DNA of 64,000 bases from Hyphomicrobiales bacterium (GTDB taxonomy: Bacteria; Pseudomonadota; Alphaproteobacteria; Rhizobiales; Xanthobacteraceae). Position numbers and translations under genes: made by a program. The number at the start of each line of letters is the position of its first letter. Within the stretch, counting starts at the first letter, position 1. The DNA lies in assembly GCA_017305555.1 (NCBI GenBank), contig JAFKKM010000014.1, positions 1-64,000 of the forward strand, read 5' to 3'. Below the pieces are notes generated by a model. The model was not told where the DNA came from and did no database searches. It worked only from the letters and a program-made list of their open reading frames with translations. Below are positions 26,530 to 34,953 of the stretch, in pieces.

Positions 26530-27711
26530 ATGAAAATCCTTTCAGTCGCTGCGGCCGTGGCGGCATTGACGATCTCGGTGTCGGTGCATGCCGCCGACAA
26601 GCCCGAACTGCGTATCGGTTCGGTGGTGGCGATGACCGGCCCGGCCTCGGCGCTGGGTCTGCCGGAGAAGAATGCGCTGGAACTGCTGCAGGAGCAGCTT
26701 GCAAAGGACACAAGCCTGCCGTTCACCGTCAAGTTCATTACCTATGACGACGGATCGGACCCGACCAAGGCCGTCAACAACGTCCGCAAGCTAATCACCG
26801 AGGATCGCGCGCATGTGGTGATCTGCTGCACCACGACGCCGACCTCGATGGCGATTCTGGAAACCGTGACGCAGGCGAAGGTGCCGAATATCTCGCTGGC
26901 GCTCGGCCAGAGCGTGATCGAGCCGGTGCAAGAGCGGCACTGGATTTTCAAGACGCCAAGCACCGACCAGCTTCAGGTGACCGGTTTGGTCAACGACATG
27001 GTCAAGCGCGGTATCAAGAAGGTCGCGTTCCTCGGTCTTGAGGATTCCTTCGGCGAGGGCGGCTGGATTGCGATGCAGAGCGTGGCCAAGGCCAAGGGCG
27101 TCGAGATCGTCGCCTCCGAACGCTTCTCGCGCACCGATACCAATTTCACTCCGCAGGCGTTGAAGGTACGCCAGTCCAATCCGGGCGCGGTCTACATCCA
27201 CGCGATTCCGCCCTCCGCTGCGCTGGTGCATCAGGCGCTCAAGCGCGTCGGCTACACTGGACCGATCTATCACTCGGGCGGCTCCGCCAACAACGCCTTC
27301 ATTGCGATTGGCAAGCAGGACGTCGAAGGCGCGTTGCTCGGCACCACGCCGGTGCTGGTCTACAAGGATTTGCCGGACAGCAACCCGCTGAAGCCTGTCA
27401 TCGCCAAGTTCGCCGCGCTTTATGAAAAGCGTTTCAACGTGCCGAAGGTCGACATCTTCCCCGGCCAGTCCTGGGATGCCGGCAACATCACGCTGAAGGC
27501 CGCCGAGGAGGTCGTGAAGGCCGGCGTCAAGCTCGACGATCTCGACGCCTCGCGTGCGGCGTTGCGTGACAAGATCGAGGGCGTGAAGAACTTCGTCGGT
27601 GTCGGCGGCATCTTCAATTATAGCCCGACCGATCACCTCGGTCTCGACCATCGGAGCACCTTTATCTCCGTGGTCAAGAACGGTGAGTTCCGCCTGTACG
27701 AATCCAAGTAA
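26530..27711 (+). CDS. Liv-type ABC transporter substrate-binding protein (second system)
   Basis: The 393 aa precursor has a signal peptide (MKILSVAAAVAALTISVSVHA) and a LivJ-like binding fold (LRIGSVVAMTGPASALG, VAFLGLEDSFGEGGWIAM, YTGPIYHSGGSANNAFI). A GGGGAG site precedes the ATG. Three basepairs after its stop begins the LivH gene, so it heads the second importer. Its sequence differs strongly from the binding protein at 12547, which suggests a different ligand. Confidence 0.93.
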   Translation: MKILSVAAAVAALTISVSVHAADKPELRIGSVVAMTGPASALGLPEKNALELLQEQLAKDTSLPFTVKFITYDDGSDPTKAVNNVRKLITEDRAHVVICCTTTPTSMAILETVTQAKVPNISLALGQSVIEPVQERHWIFKTPSTDQLQVTGLVNDMVKRGIKKVAFLGLEDSFGEGGWIAMQSVAKAKGVEIVASERFSRTDTNFTPQALKVRQSNPGAVYIHAIPPSAALVHQALKRVGYTGPIYHSGGSANNAFIAIGKQDVEGALLGTTPVLVYKDLPDSNPLKPVIAKFAALYEKRFNVPKVDIFPGQSWDAGNITLKAAEEVVKAGVKLDDLDASRAALRDKIEGVKNFVGVGGIFNYSPTDHLGLDHRSTFISVVKNGEFRLYESK

Positions 27712-27714
27712 GGC

Positions 27715-28737
27715 ATGACCGACACTGTTCTGTTTCTACTGGTCGATGGTCTGACCAACGGCCTTGTGTATGCGCTGCTCGCGCTCAGCCTTGTGCTGGT
27801 GTTCACCGTCACGCGCGTGGTGAACATCGCACAAGGCGAGTACGTGATGCTCGGCGCGCTGACGCTTGCCGACCTGTTGCAGGGTCGGATGCCGGGGACG
27901 CTGTATCTCCTGATCGGCGGGCTCGCGCTCTGCGCCATTCTTGACGTCGGTCGCTGGCGGCGCGACTGGCGACAGGCATCGCTTTATACGGGCGGACTGA
28001 TCGTGGCGGGAATCATCGCGCTGGCGCTGACGCGGGGTGCGCTGGCGCTGCATCTGCCGGTCATTGGCATGATGGTGGTAGCGCTGATACTGGTCGCACC
28101 GCTCGGTGCGTTGATCTACCGCTTTACCGTGCATCCGATTCCCAATGCGACCACCATCGTCTTCGTCATCATCTCGGTCGGCGTCTCGATGAGCGTGCAG
28201 GGGCTCGGCCTCCTGATCTGGGGCGCCAATCCTTATCCCGTGGATCCTATCGCCGCCGGCGGCGTGATGATGGGGCCGGTCTTCATCCGCTATCAGAGCT
28301 TTGCCATTCTGGTTACGGCATTGCTGGCGATGGGCGGACTCTATGTGTTCTCGGAATTCACGCTGGTCGGCAAAGCGTTGCAGGCGTCGGCGATGAACCG
28401 GCTCGGCGCGCAGTTCTGTGGCATTCCGGTGAACGCCACCGGCGCGCTTGCGTTTCTGCTGGCCGCAGCCTTCAGCGCCGTCAGCGGTATGCTGCTGGCA
28501 CCGCTGATCACCGCGAACTACGAAATGGGCTTTATGGTCGGCTTGAAGGGATTTGTCGGCGGCGCCATGGGCGGCTTGATCGATTATCCGCTGTCGCTGG
28601 TCGGCGTGATGATCGTCGGTGGCCTGGAGTCCACGTCGGCCTATGTCGCCAGCGCCTATCGCGACGTGCTGGTTTTCAGTCTGCTGATTCCCATTCTGCT
28701 CTGGCGCAACACGCGCTCGCGCGTGGAGGCAAGATGA
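27715..28737 (+). CDS. Liv-type ABC permease (LivH-like, second system)
   Basis: The 340 aa permease has the LivH N-terminal pattern VLVFTVTRVVNIAQGEYVMLGAL. It is longer than the 293 aa LivH at 16945 because of a hydrophilic insert (GRWRRDWRQASLYTG) followed by an extra hydrophobic pair. It overlaps the LivM-LivG gene by 4 nt. Confidence 0.93.
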   Translation: MTDTVLFLLVDGLTNGLVYALLALSLVLVFTVTRVVNIAQGEYVMLGALTLADLLQGRMPGTLYLLIGGLALCAILDVGRWRRDWRQASLYTGGLIVAGIIALALTRGALALHLPVIGMMVVALILVAPLGALIYRFTVHPIPNATTIVFVIISVGVSMSVQGLGLLIWGANPYPVDPIAAGGVMMGPVFIRYQSFAILVTALLAMGGLYVFSEFTLVGKALQASAMNRLGAQFCGIPVNATGALAFLLAAAFSAVSGMLLAPLITANYEMGFMVGLKGFVGGAMGGLIDYPLSLVGVMIVGGLESTSAYVASAYRDVLVFSLLIPILLWRNTRSRVEAR

Positions 28738-30500
28738 TGAGCGCTCGCGCCAGGCTCGCGCTCATCGTGAGTATCATTCTTCTCGCGGTGCCGTGGGTGC
28801 TGCCGTCGTTTTATGTCGGTATCTTCGCCTACGCCGGTATCTATGCGCTGGTTGCGGTCGGGCTTGTCCTGCTGTTACAGGCCGGGCAAATATCGCTGGG
28901 GCAGGGCGCTTTCATGGGGCTGGGTGCCTACGGTTCGGCGCTGGTGGCGCGGGCTTATGGCATCGATACGCTGGCGACGTTGGTGCTGAGCGTCAGTGCG
29001 ACGGCCTTGGTTGCCGCGTTGATTGGCTTCATCACGCTGAGGCTGCGCGGGCATTACTTGCCGCTGGCGACGCTGGCTTACGGCATCGCGCTCGCCAGCG
29101 TTTTCACGGCCTGGCATGAGGTAACGGGTGGCGCATCTGGCCTCGACAAGATTCCCCCGCTGTCATTGTTCGGCTTTGCGCTGACCGATGATCGCCTCTA
29201 CACCCAACTGATCTGGATCGTCACGCTGCTCGCGGTGCTTGGTCTGTCGCGGTTGCGAACCTCGCGGACGGGACGCGCCATTGCCACGCTCGAAGGCCAC
29301 GACGGCCTTGCGCAGGCGTTCGGCGTCGATACCACCGTGCTGCGGGTGAAGGTGTTCGTATTCTCCGCGGTGCTGGCGGCATTGGCGGGTGCGCTTTACG
29401 TCCATCTGTTGCGCTTCGTCAGTCCTTCGCCGTTCTCGCTGTTGACCTCGTTCAAACTGCTGATCATGGCGGTCGTCGGCGGGCCGATGAGCGCGGCGGG
29501 CGGTGTTCTGGGTGCGCTGACCTTGGAAAGCGCGCAATGGTCGTTGCAGGATATCCTCGCGCGCTGGGGTCTGTCCGGCAATCTCGAGGTTATCGTGTTC
29601 GGTGTTATCCTCGTGGTGATGTTGCTGAAATGGCCGCAGGGGTTGTGGCCGGCGGTCGAGCGCTTCCTGCCGAAGCCGACGTTGCGCAGTCGCGAGGGCG
29701 ATGGGCTCGCACGCACGGTGTTGACGGAAAATCGCGGCGAGGTGTTGTTGCGTCTCGAGGGGATCGGTATCCGTTTCGGTGGCTTGCAGGCACTCGACGG
29801 CATCGACATGGAATTGAGGCGTGGCGAATTCGTTGGGCTGATCGGCCCGAACGGCGCTGGCAAGACTACGCTGTTCAGCATTATCTCCGGCCTGCAGCGC
29901 CAAACCATCGGTCGGGTGACGTTGTTCGGCGAACAGCTTCCGGCGGGGCACGATATCGTTCGCCGCGGCATGGCGCGCACGTTTCAGCACGTGCAACTGA
30001 TGCCGGAACTGTCTGTCATCGAGAATGTCGCGCTCGGCGCCTATTGCCGCACCGATGCGGGCTTCATTCGCGGGCTGTTCGCTCTCGACGGGGAAGAGAA
30101 CCGCAAGGCGCTCGCCAGCGCGCGCGCCGCGCTGGAGCGGGTCGGACTTGCTGCGGAAGCCGATCTTGCCGCCGGCAGTTTGCCGCTCGGCAAGCAGCGT
30201 ATCGTCGAGATAGCGCGGGCGCTGGTCGCCGATCCGCAAATCCTGTTGCTGGACGAACCGGCGGCCGGGTTGCGCTTCTCCGAGAAGCTGACCTTGGTGC
30301 GAATCCTGCGGCAGTTGCAGGCCGAGCATGTCACCATCCTGCTGGTCGAGCATGATATGGAGCTGGTGATGGGTTGCGTCGAGCGTCTCGTGGTGCTCGA
30401 TCGCGGCCGCATCATCGCGCAGGGATCGCCCAAGGATGTGCAGGCCAATCCCGCGGTGATTTCCGCATACCTCGGAGGTGGCCGTGACAAAGCTGCTTGA
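28734..30500 (+). CDS. LivM-LivG fusion: ABC permease with C-terminal ATPase
   Basis: The 588 aa protein joins a LivM-like membrane part (residues about 1-300; LLLQAGQISLGQGAFMGLGAYGSALVAR, LRLRGHYLPLATLAYGI) to a LivG-like ATPase (about 335-588). The ATPase has Walker A GPNGAGKTT, Walker B ILLLDEPAAGLRFSE and a switch His in LLVEHDMEL. Such fusions are known among Liv-type importers of aromatic compounds and amides. The LivF partner overlaps its end. No linker frameshift is seen, so the fusion looks genuine. Confidence 0.93.
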   Translation: MMSARARLALIVSIILLAVPWVLPSFYVGIFAYAGIYALVAVGLVLLLQAGQISLGQGAFMGLGAYGSALVARAYGIDTLATLVLSVSATALVAALIGFITLRLRGHYLPLATLAYGIALASVFTAWHEVTGGASGLDKIPPLSLFGFALTDDRLYTQLIWIVTLLAVLGLSRLRTSRTGRAIATLEGHDGLAQAFGVDTTVLRVKVFVFSAVLAALAGALYVHLLRFVSPSPFSLLTSFKLLIMAVVGGPMSAAGGVLGALTLESAQWSLQDILARWGLSGNLEVIVFGVILVVMLLKWPQGLWPAVERFLPKPTLRSREGDGLARTVLTENRGEVLLRLEGIGIRFGGLQALDGIDMELRRGEFVGLIGPNGAGKTTLFSIISGLQRQTIGRVTLFGEQLPAGHDIVRRGMARTFQHVQLMPELSVIENVALGAYCRTDAGFIRGLFALDGEENRKALASARAALERVGLAAEADLAAGSLPLGKQRIVEIARALVADPQILLLDEPAAGLRFSEKLTLVRILRQLQAEHVTILLVEHDMELVMGCVERLVVLDRGRIIAQGSPKDVQANPAVISAYLGGGRDKAA

Positions 30501-31236
30501 GGTCGCCAATCTCACCGTCGGCTACGGTGAAGCTATCGCCATCGACGACATCAGCTTTTCGGTGGCGCGCGGCGAGTTCATCACTTTCATCGGCCCTAAC
30601 GGCGCCGGCAAAACGACGCTGCTCAACAGCCTGATGGGTGTTTTGCAGCAAGCGTCCGGAACGGTTACTTTTGCCGGCGAGGACTTGAAGACGCTCAAGC
30701 CGGAGGCGCGCGTCGCGCGCGGCATTGTTATCGTACCGGAGCGGCGCGAACTGTTTCCTGGCCTCAACGTCGAGGATCACCTGCGGCTCGGCGCCTTTCT
30801 GCGCCGTCACGAAGGCCGCGCGAAGATGACGGCCGCACTGGACCGCATCTATACGCTGCTGCCGAAGCTGAAGGAGCGGCGCAAGCAACTCGCCGGCACG
30901 CTGTCGGGCGGCGAGCAGCAGATGGTCGCCGTGGGCCGCGCGCTGATGGCCGAGCCGCAGCTTTTGATGCTTGACGAGCCGTCCACGGGGCTCGCGCCGC
31001 GCATCACAGAAGAAATCTTCGAAGCGATCGATCGGCTCAAGGCCGCCGGCATGACCGGCATTCTGGTCGAGCAGAATGCCAATCTCGCGCTGTCAGTGGC
31101 GGAGCGTGGTTTTGTGCTCGAAGTCGGCAACGTCGTCGCCTTTGGCGAGGCCGGACAACTTCGCCAGGACCCTCGCGTTCTCGCGGCCTATCTCGGCGCC
31201 GGCGATCGCTATCGCGAGGCCATGACCGACACCTGA
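30484..31236 (+). CDS. Liv-type ABC transporter ATP-binding protein (LivF-like, second system)
   Basis: The 250 aa ATPase has Walker A GPNGAGKTT, signature LSGGEQQMV and Walker B LLMLDEPSTGLAP. I start at GTG 30484, since GGAGG lies 5 nt upstream inside the end of the fusion gene; a GTG two codons earlier (30478) is possible. It completes the second importer. A RidA gene follows 30 bp later. Confidence 0.92.
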   Translation: MTKLLEVANLTVGYGEAIAIDDISFSVARGEFITFIGPNGAGKTTLLNSLMGVLQQASGTVTFAGEDLKTLKPEARVARGIVIVPERRELFPGLNVEDHLRLGAFLRRHEGRAKMTAALDRIYTLLPKLKERRKQLAGTLSGGEQQMVAVGRALMAEPQLLMLDEPSTGLAPRITEEIFEAIDRLKAAGMTGILVEQNANLALSVAERGFVLEVGNVVAFGEAGQLRQDPRVLAAYLGAGDRYREAMTDT

Positions 31237-31266
31237 ACCATCGCTCCCATAAAAGAAGGAAGAAAC

Positions 31267-31662
31267 ATGTCACGTACTGTCGTCGTTCCGCCCACCGGTC
31301 TTCGTCCCGGCATTCCGTATTCGCCGGCGATCCGTTGGGACAAGTTGCTGTTCGTTTCGGGCCAGACCGGTTCCGATCCGGTGACCCGCGAATTTCCCGA
31401 CGACATCAAGGCGCAGACCCGCATCGCGCTGGAGAACGTCAAGGCGCTGGCGGAAGCCGGTGGCGCATCGCTCGATACCGCGCTGAAGATGACCATTCAC
31501 ATGACCGATATGATGAATGAGTTCGCGGCGATGAACGAAGTGTTCCGCGAGTTCTTTCCGAAGGATCCGCCGTCGCGCACCACGGTCGGCGTTGCGCACC
31601 TCGCCCGCGCCGGTCTCAAGATCGAGATCGACATGATCGCCGTGGTGAAGGATGCCGTCTGA
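31267..31662 (+). CDS. RidA-family deaminase
   Basis: The 131 aa protein keeps the classical RidA residues, with Arg104 in PPSRTTVGVAHL and a Glu in LKIEIDMIAV. It could hydrolyse reactive enamine/imine intermediates or act as a 2-aminomuconate-type deaminase in an aminophenol route. It is coupled to the YtcJ-like gene downstream by an 11 bp overlap. Compare the arginine-less copy at 24878. Confidence 0.9.
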   Translation: MSRTVVVPPTGLRPGIPYSPAIRWDKLLFVSGQTGSDPVTREFPDDIKAQTRIALENVKALAEAGGASLDTALKMTIHMTDMMNEFAAMNEVFREFFPKDPPSRTTVGVAHLARAGLKIEIDMIAVVKDAV

Positions 31663-33253
31663 GGCGACCACGATACTGCTGCGCGGTGGCCGTCTTGCGA
31701 CCGCCGCGCAGCGCGATGCCGACAGCCTTCTGATCGAGGCGGGTCGCATCGCCTGGATCGGCGCGGCGAAAGACGCGCCGCGTGCAGGCCGGGCTATCGA
31801 TCTCGACGGCAGCCGTGTCGTGGCGGGACTCACCGATGCTCACGCACATCTGTTCATGCGGGCGCAGGAACTGCTGAACCTGCAACTCGGTCCCACGGCT
31901 AACACAATCGCCGAACTGCTGGAGCGTCTGCGCATCGTCTGCGAGGCCGCTGCGCCCGACGAATGGGTGATGTCGGCGGACTACAGCGAACAATTTCTCG
32001 ACGAACGCCGCCATCCGACCCGTGAGGAACTGGACGTCGTGTCCGGCGGGCGACCGGTGTTGCTGCGGCGGACCGGCGGTCATTTGTCGGTCGCGAATTC
32101 GGCCGCCTTGCAGCGCGCGCAGTTCGATGAGACGACGCCCGACCCGGTCGGCGGCACCATCGAGCGCAGCAAAGGCCGTCTCAACGGCGTACTCACCGAA
32201 AACGCCGCCGACATCGTCGCGGCGCTGATTCCGCCGCCATCCACCGCACGCACCATCGCGGCCATCCGTAAGGTGGCGGACGAGTGCCTGAGTTACGGCA
32301 TCGTTGCGGTCACCGAAGCGGCGGTCGGCTTCAACAATGGCTTCAAGGTCGAGTGGGACATCTGGAACGCGTTACGTGGCGACGGCGGCCTCCCGCTACG
32401 CATGGGCTTCATGCTGCGCATCGATCCGAATGAGGCACGGGAATATGGTCTCGCGCCGACCGGTATCGATGATCGCTGGCAGGTGCGAACGTTGAAATTC
32501 TTTGTCGACGGCATCATCGGCGCACGCACTGCCGCGTTCTTCGAGCCTTACGCGGATCGCGAGACGGCAGGTCTCCTGATGGAGCCGCCGGCCGACCTGC
32601 GCGCCAAGGTGATCGATGGCCACGCCAGCGGTTGGCAACTCGCCGCGCATGTCATCGGTGATCGCGGTATCGATCAGTGGCTGGATTGCTTGTCCGCCGC
32701 GCACAAGGCATGGCCGCGCGATGATGCACGTCACCGTATCGAGCACTTTGCGGTGCGTGGCCCCAAGGCGGTCGCGCAGGTGCAATCGCTCGGCGCGGTG
32801 GTCGTGCCGCAATACGGCTTCCTGCGCCGCCTTGGGGCGTCGTTCGCCGAAGCGGTGGGTGAGGTGCGTGCGGAGCGGCTTTATCCCGGCCGAACGCTGC
32901 GCGATGCCGGCATCGTCGTGGCCGGCAGCTCAGATCATCCGATTGGGCCGCTGTCGCCGCATCTCGGCATTGCCGCCGCGATCGACCGCAAAGCCGCTAA
33001 TGGACGGGTCTTCAATGCCGGGGAAGCCCTCACAGCTGCCGAAGCGCTCGCCGCCTATACCGAGGGTGGCGCCTTCGCGATGGGGCACGAGCAACGTCGC
33101 GGCCGCATCGCGGTGGGGCAGTATGCCGATCTCGCGGTGCTGGATCGCGATATACTGGCGCTTCCGCCGGAGGCCATTGAGCCGACGCGCGCGCGGCTGA
33201 CCCTGCTGGGCGGCGAGACGGTCTTTTCGGACGGATCGTTGGCCACAAAATAA
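31652..33253 (+). CDS. Amidohydrolase family 3 (YtcJ-like), second copy
   Basis: The 533 aa protein has the metal motif GLTDAHAHLF, mid-barrel lysine in RTLKFFVDG, histidines in LAAHVIGDRG and HRIEHFAV, and Asp in GSSDHPIGP, followed by the YtcJ-type end (RIAVGQYADLAVLDRDI). This is the classical YtcJ pattern, differing from the more distant copy at 18856. Both belong to importer-linked operons. The start is inside the RidA gene. The substrate is unknown; N-acyl or ring-amide hydrolysis is the family expectation. Confidence 0.9.
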   Translation: MPSEATTILLRGGRLATAAQRDADSLLIEAGRIAWIGAAKDAPRAGRAIDLDGSRVVAGLTDAHAHLFMRAQELLNLQLGPTANTIAELLERLRIVCEAAAPDEWVMSADYSEQFLDERRHPTREELDVVSGGRPVLLRRTGGHLSVANSAALQRAQFDETTPDPVGGTIERSKGRLNGVLTENAADIVAALIPPPSTARTIAAIRKVADECLSYGIVAVTEAAVGFNNGFKVEWDIWNALRGDGGLPLRMGFMLRIDPNEAREYGLAPTGIDDRWQVRTLKFFVDGIIGARTAAFFEPYADRETAGLLMEPPADLRAKVIDGHASGWQLAAHVIGDRGIDQWLDCLSAAHKAWPRDDARHRIEHFAVRGPKAVAQVQSLGAVVVPQYGFLRRLGASFAEAVGEVRAERLYPGRTLRDAGIVVAGSSDHPIGPLSPHLGIAAAIDRKAANGRVFNAGEALTAAEALAAYTEGGAFAMGHEQRRGRIAVGQYADLAVLDRDILALPPEAIEPTRARLTLLGGETVFSDGSLATK

Positions 33254-33292
33254 GGTGCAGCGCCTGCCATCAAAGGACTTGCGGCGAGATAC

Positions 33293-33304
33293 TTAACACG
33301 TTAA
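33293..33304. promoter_or_regulatory. Inverted repeat upstream of the semialdehyde dehydrogenase gene
   Basis: TTAAC-AC-GTTAA is a perfect 5 bp inverted repeat in an AT-rich patch 86 bp before the aldehyde dehydrogenase ATG, in an otherwise GC-rich intergenic region of 136 bp. It suggests a separately regulated promoter for this gene and the cyclase gene. A MarR- or TetR-type protein could bind; which one is not known. Confidence 0.4.
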
Positions 33305-33389
33305 ATATATTCCATCGACCAGGCGGGGATATCCCGCCATGGCTATTCCGTCGAAGCACCCGACCTGCTGATCGCCACAGGAGAGCACC

Positions 33390-34928
33390 ATGAACAAGCC
33401 TCTCGCCAACGATGCCCTGACCGACAATCTGCGCAAGGCGCAAACTTATCTGAGCCGTTTCAAGAATGGTCCGGTGCCGCATCGGATCGCTGGGGAGAGC
33501 GTGACTGGCGCCGAGACGTTCGAAAACTACGATCCGACCGACAACTCGGTGCTGTGCAATGTATCGTCGGGCGGTGCGTCCGAGATCGATCGCGCAGCGC
33601 GCGCAGCGGAAGAGGCGTTCAAGGTCTGGCGCACCGTACCGGGCGAGAAGCGCCGTGCGTTGCTGCATAAGATTGCCGACAAGATCGAGGCGCGCGCCGA
33701 AGAGATCGCACTGATTGAGAGCGTCGATAGCGGACAGGCGATCCGCTACATGGCGAAGGCGGCGCTGCGCGGCGCCGAAAATTTTCGCTTCTATGCCGAC
33801 AAGGCGCCGGAAGCCAACGACGGCCTGTCGCTGCCGACCGAAACGCATCTCAACTACACCATCCGTCAGCCCATCGGTCCCGTCGGCGTCATCACACCGT
33901 GGAACACGCCGTTCATGCTGTCGACCTGGAAGATCGCGCCGGCGCTCGCGGCTGGCTGCACCATCGTACACAAGCCGGCGGAATGGAGCCCGCTCACCGC
34001 GGTGATCCTGTCGGAAATCATGAGCGAGGTGTTCGAAGGTGCCGGTCTGCCCAAGGGTATCGTCAATCTGGTGCACGGTTTCGGCGAGAGCGCCGGCAAG
34101 GCGCTGACCGAGCATCCGGCGATCAAGGCCATTGCCTTCGTCGGCGAGTCGATCACCGGCAGCCACATCATGGCGCAGGGCGCGCCGACCTTGAAGCGCG
34201 TGCACTTCGAGCTGGGCGGCAAGAATCCGGTGATCGTTTTCGACGACGCCGATCTCGATCGTGCGCGCGACGCGGTGCTGTTCATGATCTACAGCCTCAA
34301 CGGTCAGCGCTGCACCTCGTCGAGTCGCGCGCTGGTGCAGCGCTCGATCTACGACAAGTTCACCGCCGAGTTGAAGGCGCGCGTCGAGAAGATCGAGGTC
34401 GGCCATCCGCTCGATCCCGCCACTGAGATCGGGCCGCTGATTCACAAGCGGCATGTCGAGAAGGTGCTGAGCTACGCCGATCATGCCAAGGCGGATGGTG
34501 CCACTGTTGCCACCGGTGGCAAGCGCGCGATGGAAGGGCAGGGCAATTTCGTCTGCCCGACGCTGTTCACCGATGCGAAGAATTCGATGAAGATCGCGCA
34601 GGAAGAAATCTTCGGACCGGTGCTGACCGCGATCCCGTTCGAGGATGAGGCCGATGCGCTGCGCATCGCCAATGATGTGCGTTATGGTCTCGCCGCTTAC
34701 ATCTGGACTGGCGATGTCGGCCGTGCGCACCGTGTGTCGCAAAGCGTTGAAGCCGGCATGGTGTGGGTGAATTCGGAGAATGTGCGGCACCTGCCGACCC
34801 CGTTCGGCGGCGTCAAGGCCAGCGGCATCGGCCGCGACGGCGGCGACTATGCTTTCGAGATCTACATGGAGCAGAAGAACATCGCCATCGGTCTCGACAA
34901 GCATCGCGCGCCGAAGATCGGCGTCTAG
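33390..34928 (+). CDS. Aldehyde dehydrogenase, HpaE/AmnC-like semialdehyde dehydrogenase
   Basis: The 512 aa enzyme keeps the catalytic Cys308 (NGQRCTSSSR), general base Glu274 (FELGGKNP) and the NAD-site GESITGS. Its start region (LSRFKNGPVPHRIAGESVTG) and length resemble 5-carboxymethyl-2-hydroxymuconate semialdehyde and 2-aminomuconate semialdehyde dehydrogenases. It would oxidise the ring-opened semialdehyde made by one of the two extradiol dioxygenases. AGGAG precedes the ATG. The cyclase gene follows 25 bp later. Confidence 0.9.
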   Translation: MNKPLANDALTDNLRKAQTYLSRFKNGPVPHRIAGESVTGAETFENYDPTDNSVLCNVSSGGASEIDRAARAAEEAFKVWRTVPGEKRRALLHKIADKIEARAEEIALIESVDSGQAIRYMAKAALRGAENFRFYADKAPEANDGLSLPTETHLNYTIRQPIGPVGVITPWNTPFMLSTWKIAPALAAGCTIVHKPAEWSPLTAVILSEIMSEVFEGAGLPKGIVNLVHGFGESAGKALTEHPAIKAIAFVGESITGSHIMAQGAPTLKRVHFELGGKNPVIVFDDADLDRARDAVLFMIYSLNGQRCTSSSRALVQRSIYDKFTAELKARVEKIEVGHPLDPATEIGPLIHKRHVEKVLSYADHAKADGATVATGGKRAMEGQGNFVCPTLFTDAKNSMKIAQEEIFGPVLTAIPFEDEADALRIANDVRYGLAAYIWTGDVGRAHRVSQSVEAGMVWVNSENVRHLPTPFGGVKASGIGRDGGDYAFEIYMEQKNIAIGLDKHRAPKIGV

Positions 34929-34953
34929 GTCGACCGGCGCAGGGGAGACGACA

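Noticed and set aside
29163-30515. 450-codon minus-strand frame opposite the LivM-LivG fusion
   Set aside because: It has no recognisable domain, Gln/Arg-rich composition and no ribosome site, and lies fully opposite a clear ABC gene.
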